A stretch of DNA of 35,017 nt from Propionibacteriales bacterium. GTDB lineage: Bacteria > Actinomycetota > Actinomycetes > Propionibacteriales > Nocardioidaceae. The stretch spans positions 1 to 35,017 of the forward strand of contig JACDHG010000005.1 in the NCBI GenBank assembly GCA_013821195.1. Reading direction: 5' to 3'. Below, piece after piece: positions 28,374 through 35,017 of this stretch. A model generated the notes under the pieces. It was not told the origin of the DNA and ran no database searches. It was given only the letters and a program-made list of their open reading frames with translations. How positions within the stretch are numbered: the stretch's first letter is position 1; every line of letters starts with the position of its first letter. The position numbers and the translations under genes were made by a program.

Positions 28374-29249
28374 CTACCTGAGGCGGGTGGATCGCGCCGT
28401 CAGCTGTCTCAGCGCGCCTTCGGGGTCGTCGGTGATGACTGCGTCGACACCTATGGCCGCGCAGAGCTCGATGTCTGTCGCGGCATTCGCCACCCACACG
28501 TGGACCTCATGGCCCGCCGCGTGGGCGGCTTCGACGTACTCAGGATGAGCCCTGACGATCTCCATGCTGGGCCCCGCGACGCTTGCGCCGAGGGGCAGCG
28601 TGCCGTCGCGGTAGCGCAGCGGGACCCGCTCCATCAGGTAGACCATCTCGAGGCCGGGGGCCATCTCGAGGCACCGACGCAGGCTGATCCAGGAGAAGCT
28701 CATCACCCGGACAGGTGACCTCACCCCACGTCTCGTCCGCGCCCAGCCATAGCGGTGGAGCAGCTCGACCAGACTGCGCTCGACCAGACCCGCGTATCTC
28801 GTGGGGTGCTTGGTCTCGATCACCAGGTCCACCGGCCGTCCCCAGTCCTTGACGAGGTCGAGGAGGCGTTCGAGGGTGACGAATGACGCCAGTGGGTCGT
28901 CGTCGAGGGCATCCTCGTCGAGATCGCGCCACGGGTTTCGCCAGGTGGCCCAGTCGAGCGCCTCCAGCTGATGAAGGGCCAGCGTCGAGACGGGGCCCCG
29001 GCCGTTGCTGGTGCGTTCGACTCGTCGGTCGTGGACGCACACGAGGTGGCCGTCGGACGTGAGCCTGACGTCACACTCCAGCCCGTCGACTCCCTGCTCG
29101 AGCGCTCGCCGATACGCTCCGAGCGTGTGCTCGGGCAACGCCTGACTCGCACCGCGATGGGCGATCACGAGTGGTCGGTCGCGCAGGGTCAGCGGCGTCG
29201 GCCCCGTCCGCCGGGAGCGGCGCGGCTCCGAGCCTGGTGGCTTGACCAT
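28374..29249 (-). CDS. Glycerophosphodiester phosphodiesterase
   Basis: LVIAHRGASQALPEHTLGAYRRALEQGVDGLECDVRLTSDGHLVCVHDRRVERTSNG. Confidence 0.93.
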   Translation of the reverse strand: MVKPPGSEPRRSRRTGPTPLTLRDRPLVIAHRGASQALPEHTLGAYRRALEQGVDGLECDVRLTSDGHLVCVHDRRVERTSNGRGPVSTLALHQLEALDWATWRNPWRDLDEDALDDDPLASFVTLERLLDLVKDWGRPVDLVIETKHPTRYAGLVERSLVELLHRYGWARTRRGVRSPVRVMSFSWISLRRCLEMAPGLEMVYLMERVPLRYRDGTLPLGASVAGPSMEIVRAHPEYVEAAHAAGHEVHVWVANAATDIELCAAIGVDAVITDDPEGALRQLTARSTRLR

Positions 29250-29286
29250 CTCGCCTCACTTCACCGCGGCAGGAAGGGCCGGGTGC

Positions 29287-30285
29287 TTACCAGGTCTGAT
29301 AACCGGCACCTGCGCTGTGCTGCCGGCTCCGGGAGTCCTCGGTGACGCGGCCGCGGACTGTGAAAACACCGATGAGGAGGCCGACCGCGAGCAGAGCGAA
29401 CCCGCCTCCAACCACCAACGTCGCGAGGACGCCCTTATCACCCTGGGCGGCTTGACCGTCGGCGTCGGCGATCGTGCTCGCGAGATAGAGCCCGACGAGG
29501 ACCGAGACCAGCCCCAGCCCTGCCAGCGCGATCCCGCCGATGTCGAGGGCTCCACCCTTCGTGCGCCTGGCCGCCATCCGGGAGATCCACAGACCCAGTG
29601 CGAGCAGCGCGACAACCCCCGCCACGATCAAGAAGATCGTGTCCATGGTGTCGCTCGACTTGGCATCGTCGCCACTGACAGTGTTGCCGTCGGCGAAGTC
29701 GGCGAAGACACCGCGGCGGGCCGTGAAGGCCCAGCCGGCGTACGCGAGTCCGAGGAGTGCTCCTGTGACAAGTGCGACCATCGCCGCCAACCCGCCTGAC
29801 CGCACCAACGTGGTCTTTCCGGGCAGCGTGACCGGCCACGCAGCGCTGGGCGTCACGTTGCTGCTCTGGTAGTACGGCTGCTGGGGAGCGCTCCCGTATG
29901 ACGGTGCCTGAGACCCGGGATACCCCGACTGCTGCCCCGCGGGATGCTGCGGCTGCTCGCCCCCTCGGCGGATCACGGTCGTCTGGTGGTCACGGTCACC
30001 CTGTGCGGCTGATGGCTGACCCGGCTGTCCCGGCTGTGCGGGGTAAGGCTGCTGACCGGGCGCGCCGTGCCCGTGAGCCCCTCCGGGTCCCTGTCCAGGA
30101 GCAGGCTGCGGCTGGTACGGCGCTTGGGGGCCGCCCGGGTGAGGCGGTCTCTGTCCGGGAGCCGTGGGCGGCGGTTGTTGGGCGTAGGGCCCGCCAGGAC
30201 CGGCGAACTGAGCCAAGGCAAGTCCACACCGTCCACAGGTCGGCGTGCCGGATGGGCTGTCCAGCCCACAACGTGGACATCGCAT
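29287..30285 (-). CDS. Membrane protein with N-terminal zinc ribbon and Pro/Gln/Gly-rich linker
   Basis: MRCPRCGLDSPSGTPTCGRCG; low-complexity PQG segment; four hydrophobic segments. ORF track starts at 30297. Confidence 0.75.
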   Translation of the reverse strand: MRCPRCGLDSPSGTPTCGRCGLALAQFAGPGGPYAQQPPPTAPGQRPPHPGGPQAPYQPQPAPGQGPGGAHGHGAPGQQPYPAQPGQPGQPSAAQGDRDHQTTVIRRGGEQPQHPAGQQSGYPGSQAPSYGSAPQQPYYQSSNVTPSAAWPVTLPGKTTLVRSGGLAAMVALVTGALLGLAYAGWAFTARRGVFADFADGNTVSGDDAKSSDTMDTIFLIVAGVVALLALGLWISRMAARRTKGGALDIGGIALAGLGLVSVLVGLYLASTIADADGQAAQGDKGVLATLVVGGGFALLAVGLLIGVFTVRGRVTEDSRSRQHSAGAGYQTW

Positions 30286-30433
30286 GAGGTTCCCCAATCG
30301 TGACTCTCACAACTCGTGTCGGTAGCGAGCGTACCGAAGGTGGGGGCATCGAGCCTGCTCATCCCCGCGGTCGTCTGTGCGATCGTCCTGCGGCAGCGGC
30401 AAGGACAGCCGGGAAAACGACGACCAGGCCGTC

Positions 30434-31627
30434 TCAGTCTCGTTGGGTCCGGAGGAACCTGCCGAAGTGCGGGACGGTGAAACGGACGACTCCTCGTTCC
30501 TCTGCGAAGACAAGTCCCTTCTTGATCAGCCCATCGCGCGCCGGGGACAGCGACGAGGGCTTGCGCCCGAGTGCTCGCGCCACGTCCGCGGTCAGCACCG
30601 AGCCGTCGTCCGTGTCGGCGCCCAGGTCGGCGATGGCGCGCATGTAGTCGCGCTCGGCCGGAGTCGCGCGCTCGAATCTCGAGCCGAAGAACCCGACTCC
30701 GAGGTCGGCCTCCGCGACCGGAGCCGCCTCGACCACGTCAGCGAGGGTGATCGGGCTGTCGGCAGCTGCGTCCCAGGTGACCTTGCCGTAGGCCTGCACG
30801 AAGTACGGATAACCGTCGGTCATCCGATACAGCTCCTCCAGGGCGCACTCGTCGTACCCCACCCGCTCCGTGGACGCTGGGATCAGCAGGGCACGGTCGG
30901 CCTCGAGGCGCGGCAGCCGGTCCACGACTCGGTAGTGGAACAGCCGCTCGGCATACGACTTGGAGGCAGCCAGCGCCGTCGGCAGGTGCGGCAACCCCGC
31001 CCCGACGACCACGAGTGGGGCGCCTTGCTGGCTGACCTCATGGCAGGCGGCGCACAGCGCAGACAGCTCGTCGGCGTTGATGTCTTGCATCTCGTCGACG
31101 AAGACGGCGACACCGACGCCAAGGTCCGCGGCAAGCTCGGCGACGTCGCAGAAGACTTCGCTGAGATCGAGCTCCAAATCGCCGGAGTCGCCCCGCCCCC
31201 TGGCTGCAAGGACGTCTGTCGGCGGTTGCCAGCGATGGCCTTTGCGGTCAGCCATCGGCGTACGCAGCGCGAACGCCTTGACGACCGCAGCGGCAGCGTC
31301 GACCCTGTCCTCGTCGCGATGACGACGTCCGAGGTCGCGGACGGCGGCGTACAGGGCCTGCGCGACCGGGATGCGCACGCTCTGGTCGGGCCGAGCCTCG
31401 AGCTTGCCCGTCCCCCATGCGCGCTGCACTGCGAGGCTGCGCAGGGCGTTGAGCAGCACGGTCTTGCCGACGCCGCGAAGGCCGGAGAGCACGAGCGAGC
31501 GCTCGGGCCGCCGGCCCGCGACCCGCTCCAAGGTGATGGCGAACTGCTCCAGCTCTCGGTCACGACCGGCGAGCTCTGGAGGTCGCTGGCCCGCCCCAGG
31601 TGCGTACGGGTTTCGGATCGGGTCCAT
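30434..31627 (-). CDS. AAA/P-loop ATPase with C-terminal winged-helix-like region
   Basis: AGRDRELEQF, SGLRGVGKTVLLNAL Walker A, VGVAVFVDEMQDIN Walker B, C-terminal LTADVARALGRKPSSLSPARDGLIKKGLVFAEERGVVRFTVPHFGRFL. GTG start at 31636 also possible. Confidence 0.85.
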   Translation of the reverse strand: MDPIRNPYAPGAGQRPPELAGRDRELEQFAITLERVAGRRPERSLVLSGLRGVGKTVLLNALRSLAVQRAWGTGKLEARPDQSVRIPVAQALYAAVRDLGRRHRDEDRVDAAAAVVKAFALRTPMADRKGHRWQPPTDVLAARGRGDSGDLELDLSEVFCDVAELAADLGVGVAVFVDEMQDINADELSALCAACHEVSQQGAPLVVVGAGLPHLPTALAASKSYAERLFHYRVVDRLPRLEADRALLIPASTERVGYDECALEELYRMTDGYPYFVQAYGKVTWDAAADSPITLADVVEAAPVAEADLGVGFFGSRFERATPAERDYMRAIADLGADTDDGSVLTADVARALGRKPSSLSPARDGLIKKGLVFAEERGVVRFTVPHFGRFLRTQRD

Positions 31628-31690
31628 GCCTAGCACTGTAGGACGGTGTCTAGCGAAAAGCCTAGACTGGCGTATCGAGTGCTAGTCTGC
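31628..31690. promoter_or_regulatory. CTAG-box cluster between divergent genes
   Basis: CTAG at 31630, 31650, 31662 and 31682 (spacing 20/12/20). Confidence 0.55.
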
Positions 31691-31736
31691 GTGTCGCGAG
31701 AGCCGGAGCCCAGTCCCTCGACCATAGGAGTGAGTC

Positions 31737-32879
31737 ATGCCCATCCTCACCGAGCCCGTCGGCTCGCTGCCCCGCCCCATGAAGCTGCAGGAGGCGATCG
31801 CGTCGTACGACAGGGGTGAGATCACGAAGCAGCAGCTGACCGCCGAGCAGGACGCTGCGGCCAGGGACTCCATCGAGCGCATGGAGGCGACAGGTACCGC
31901 GATAGTCTCCGACGGCGAGCAGCGCGCGTCGAGCTTCGCGACATACCCCCTCACGGACACCCTCGCCGGCACCGGCCTCGCCGACAACCTGGCGGCGGAC
32001 GGCCAGTACTTCGCGATCTTCGATGACGGCCACCACCGCCAGCTGCCGCGCCTCACAGGCGGCCCGTTTCGGTACAAGACCTACGCCGCGGACCTGTTCT
32101 CGCAGTCCAAGCCGTATGCCACCAAGCCCATGAAGCAGGCAGTGATCGCCCCTTCGATGCTCTACCTGCTCTATCCGCTGAAGGACGAGCTCGACGGCTA
32201 CAGCCGTGAGCAGTTCCTCGCGGACCTGTGCGACGAGGCGGAGAAGGACATCCGCAAGGCGTTCGAGGCCGGCGCGCAGCGGGTGTCGATCGACTTCACG
32301 GAGGGCCGGCTCGCCAACAAGAGGGACGCCCGCAACCCGTGGACCGGGGAAGACCTGCTCCAGACGTTCATCGAGCTCAACAACCGGGTCATCGACCGCT
32401 TCACACCCGAGGAGCGGAGGAATATCGGGATCCACACCTGCCCCGGCGGCGACTGCGACTCTGTCCACAGCGGCGAGGTCGACTACGCCGAGCTGCTGCC
32501 GTCGATGTTTCAGATGAACGCCGGCTACTTCCTCATCCAGCTTGCGAGCGAGGGTGACAAGGAGCGCGTCTACCAGCTCATCGGCGACAACATCCGCACC
32601 GATGCGAACGGCGTGAAGCAGGTCGCCTTCGTCGGCGTCATCGACCCGTTGAACCCGAAGGTGGAGACGCCCGAGGAGGTTGCGGACGCACTCGTCACCG
32701 CGGCCCGGTACATCCCGACAGACCAGCTGGGTGCGACCGACGACTGTGGCTTCAGCCCGTTCAGCATCGACGTGAAGCCCAAGCACGGGTCGCCGGACTT
32801 CGCCCGGGACATCGCGTTCCGGAAGATCTCGTCGCGCGAGCGCGGCGCGAGGCTCGCCTCGGAGCAGCTCGGGATCTAG
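31737..32879 (+). CDS. MetE-type (cobalamin-independent) methionine synthase-like methyltransferase
   Basis: EPVGSLPRPMKL, SDGEQRASSF, IGIHTCPGGDCDSVHSGEVDYAELLP, DDCGFSPF; compact, C-terminal-domain-only. Confidence 0.88.
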   Translation: MPILTEPVGSLPRPMKLQEAIASYDRGEITKQQLTAEQDAAARDSIERMEATGTAIVSDGEQRASSFATYPLTDTLAGTGLADNLAADGQYFAIFDDGHHRQLPRLTGGPFRYKTYAADLFSQSKPYATKPMKQAVIAPSMLYLLYPLKDELDGYSREQFLADLCDEAEKDIRKAFEAGAQRVSIDFTEGRLANKRDARNPWTGEDLLQTFIELNNRVIDRFTPEERRNIGIHTCPGGDCDSVHSGEVDYAELLPSMFQMNAGYFLIQLASEGDKERVYQLIGDNIRTDANGVKQVAFVGVIDPLNPKVETPEEVADALVTAARYIPTDQLGATDDCGFSPFSIDVKPKHGSPDFARDIAFRKISSRERGARLASEQLGI

Positions 32880-33025
32880 GAGATCATGCTCAAGGCCAGC
32901 TCCCCGGGCATGTCGGCTTTCCCAAGTCTCAACGGTCGCTCCGCCGCGCCGTCTCGTACAGCTCGGTCGAGCCTGTCGGCAGCAGGTCGGCGGTCCCGTC
33001 TGTTGAGGTTGTCATGTCACAGCGG

Positions 33026-33463
33026 CTAGCCAGGCACTGGCAGTGCCGCCAGCTCCGCGAACGGCACGGGACAGCAGTCACTGACTGCACACGTACTCAG
33101 GTCGTCGCACCCGGCGTCCACAGTGGCACGCAGTGTGTCGCGGATGACGACGAGGTCAGCCAGCCTCGCCTCGACCTCGGCGAGCTTGGCTGTGGCCAGT
33201 GCCTGCAGAACACTGCTGGACCTGGCACGGTGGCGATGGTGGCCCGCCTCGATGAGTTCGGCAACTTGGTCGAGGGTGAATCCGAGACGCTGGGCCGCCT
33301 TGATCACCCGCAGCACCGTCACCGTCTCCGGCGGGTAGACACGGTGCCCGCCCGGTGAGCGATCCGGCTTCCGCAGCAGCCCGCGCCGCTCGTAGTAACG
33401 CAGCGTCTGCACGTTGACCGAGGCGGCTTGGGCGACCTCCCCGCTGCGCAACCAGCCGGTCAC
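33026..33463 (-). CDS. MerR-family regulator with C-terminal cysteine cluster
   Basis: SGEVAQAASVNVQTLRYYERRGLLRKPDRSPGGHRVYPPETV; C-terminal GCDDLSTCAVSDCCPVPF; GTG start at 33463. Confidence 0.93.
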   Translation of the reverse strand: MTGWLRSGEVAQAASVNVQTLRYYERRGLLRKPDRSPGGHRVYPPETVTVLRVIKAAQRLGFTLDQVAELIEAGHHRHRARSSSVLQALATAKLAEVEARLADLVVIRDTLRATVDAGCDDLSTCAVSDCCPVPFAELAALPVPG

Positions 33464-33807
33464 GCCGCAAGGCCCGCCTGGTACGCCGCTCGGGAGACGA
33501 GCCCGTCGAGGATGTCGAGATGGGTTTCCGGGACGCTGACCTCGACAACTGTCCCGCCGTTGCCGATCCGCACGGAAAACGTGAAGAAGGAGCAGCACTG
33601 AATCTCTCGTGCGAGGAGGTCGCGAACTGTCGCCTCCACCTCGGCGCCCGTGTCGAACGTCAGCAGGACCGAATGCTCTCGCCGTTCGACACGGCGCAAC
33701 GCGGAGCTGAACAGCGCATCGAACTCCGCGACGCGCAGCGGTTGCTCCTGCGTGGGGAGCGTGCACTCGAGTGGTTGGAACTGGGGAGACATCTCGCGAT
33801 CGGTCAT
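33460..33807 (-). CDS. Small protein of unknown function with vicinal cysteines (CCSFFTF), coupled to merR
   Basis: ORF 33460..33921, start MTDREMSPQF at 33807 preferred; stop overlaps merR GTG start. Confidence 0.82.
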   Translation of the reverse strand: MTDREMSPQFQPLECTLPTQEQPLRVAEFDALFSSALRRVERREHSVLLTFDTGAEVEATVRDLLAREIQCCSFFTFSVRIGNGGTVVEVSVPETHLDILDGLVSRAAYQAGLAA

Positions 33808-33814
33808 GTCCACC

Positions 33815-33846
33815 AGGCTAAACCTGTACCCCGGTACTGGATGCAA
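33815..33846 (-). promoter_or_regulatory. MerR-type promoter/operator
   Basis: Minus strand: TTGCAT (33846-33841), 20-bp spacer containing CCAGTACC-GG-GGTACAGG, TAGCCT (33820-33815), ATG 7 nt later at 33807. Confidence 0.75.
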
Positions 33847-33919
33847 ACCTGACGCTGAGGTCCGGTTTGCGCTGCCACTCATCGGGCCGGCGACCCCGCC
33901 GGCACTTAGGGTGGCCTTC

Positions 33920-34834
33920 ATGGCGAGGGAGAACAGTATCGAGGTGGACGATGTCGTCCGTGACTACGGCAGCACGCGGGCGCTGGATGAGGTGTCGTTC
34001 GGCGTACGACCGGGGGGCCTGACCGGATTCGTCGGCGCCAACGGGGCCGGCAAGACGACGACGATGCGCATCATCATGGGCGTCTTGGCGCCCGACGCCG
34101 GGCAGGTGCGCTGGCAGGGAGAGCCGGTGACGGCGGAGCAGCGGCGCACATTCGGCTACCTGCCGGAGGAACGCGGGCTGTATCCGAAGATGCGGGTTGC
34201 TGAGCAGCTGCGCTATCTCGCGCGGCTCCATGGGGCTGACGGAACCCAGGCCAGGCGCCGCTCTGACACGCTGCTGGAGCGGCTCGAGCTCGGTGGCCAC
34301 GGTGACGACATGCTGGAGACGCTGTCGCTCGGGAACCAACAGCGGGTCCAGGTCGCCGCCGCCCTCGTGCATGAGCCGGTGGCCCTGGTGCTCGACGAGC
34401 CGTTCAGCGGCCTCGACCCGCTGGCGGTCGAGGTGATGGTCGACCTGCTCCGCGAGCAGGTCGACGCCGGAGTGCCGGTGCTCTTCTCCAGCCACCAGCT
34501 CGAGCTTGTGGAGCGGCTCTGCGACGACCTCGTCATCGTGTCCGACGGACGTGTCGTCGCCGCCGGCAGCGTCGAGGAGCTGCGCAGAACCGAGCGCGAG
34601 GAGTACGCCCTGCACATCGCTGGACATGTCGACCTCGGGTGGGTCGGGGAGGTCGACGGTGTCCGCATCCTCGACAAGGAGGCTGCCGGAGAGGAGCAGG
34701 TCGTGGTGTTCCAGGTCGACCGTCCAGGGGCCGCGCAGGACGTGCTGCGCGAGGCGCTCGGCCGTGGCACCGTGCGTGAGCTGAGGCGTCGAACGCCTAC
34801 GTTGGCCGAGATCTTCCGGGAGGCGGTGGCGTGA
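33920..34834 (+). CDS. ABC transporter ATP-binding protein
   Basis: GFVGANGAGKTTTMRIIMGVL Walker A, LSLGNQQRVQVAAALVHEPVALVLDEPFSGLDP; start MARENSIEV at 33920. Confidence 0.94.
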   Translation: MARENSIEVDDVVRDYGSTRALDEVSFGVRPGGLTGFVGANGAGKTTTMRIIMGVLAPDAGQVRWQGEPVTAEQRRTFGYLPEERGLYPKMRVAEQLRYLARLHGADGTQARRRSDTLLERLELGGHGDDMLETLSLGNQQRVQVAAALVHEPVALVLDEPFSGLDPLAVEVMVDLLREQVDAGVPVLFSSHQLELVERLCDDLVIVSDGRVVAAGSVEELRRTEREEYALHIAGHVDLGWVGEVDGVRILDKEAAGEEQVVVFQVDRPGAAQDVLREALGRGTVRELRRRTPTLAEIFREAVA

Positions 34835-35017
34835 GCGGCTCGACGGCCTGGTGGCGACTTGTCGCCGCCCGTGAGGTCACCACCCGGATGCGGGACAAGA
34901 CCTTCCTGATCAGCACTGGGGTGCTGCTGTTGGTCGTGGCCGGCAGCATCGTCCTCACCAGCCTCCTCGGTGGCCGGCCGCCGTCGTACGACGTCGCGGT
35001 CACCGACCGGGCAGGCT
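34831..35017 (+). CDS. ABC transporter permease, N-terminal fragment, truncated by window end
   Basis: GTG start in overlap; VSGSTAWWRLVAAREVTTRMRDKTFLISTGVLLLVVAGSIVLTSLL. Confidence 0.8.
   Translation, partial: MSGSTAWWRLVAAREVTTRMRDKTFLISTGVLLLVVAGSIVLTSLLGGRPPSYDVAVTDRAG

Noticed and set aside
29540-30303. Alternative plus-strand ORFs opposite the zinc-ribbon membrane protein
   Set aside because: Arg/Pro-rich shadow translations; the minus-strand product has coherent zinc-ribbon and TM architecture

Overview
High-GC actinobacterial chromosomal window (about 35 kb), almost fully coding. From left to right I can support: gamma-glutamyltransferase, membrane metallophosphoesterase, M28 peptidase, CapA-like lipoprotein, tRNA-Ser(GCU), tRNA-Ser(UGA), two membrane proteins, a nitrilase-family hydrolase, MobA-like protein plus DUF6457 protein, quinone oxidoreductase, bacterial proteasome activator (Bpa/PafE), SigK-like sigma factor with RskA anti-sigma factor, WhiB-like regulator, HAD (Cof-type) hydrolase, serS, DUF222/HNH protein, PAP2-diacylglycerol kinase fusion, DUF4446 protein, a decayed subtilase, pheA, larB-larC, a TMEM165/GDT1-family transporter, arcA, SEC-C/DUF5926 protein, glycerophosphodiesterase, zinc-ribbon membrane protein, AAA ATPase, MetE-type methyltransferase, MerR regulator with a small CC-motif protein, and an ABC transporter cut by the window end. 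I see no CRISPR array, IS element, prophage or recognisable defence island; most of it looks like core chromosome. Best leads: (1) a MerR plus vicinal-cysteine protein operon with a textbook 20-bp-spacer MerR operator; (2) three 42-bp tandem repeats in the RskA-like anti-sigma factor; (3) four CTAG sites with 20/12/20 spacing between an AAA ATPase and a MetE-like gene; (4) a subtilase pseudogene with an in-frame TGA and loss of the catalytic-Ser region; (5) a probable frameshift in the WhiB-like gene; (6) larBC plus GDT1 without larE or larA in the window; (7) TAnnnT hexamers 6-8 nt upstream of at least eleven start codons, suggesting leaderless transcription.
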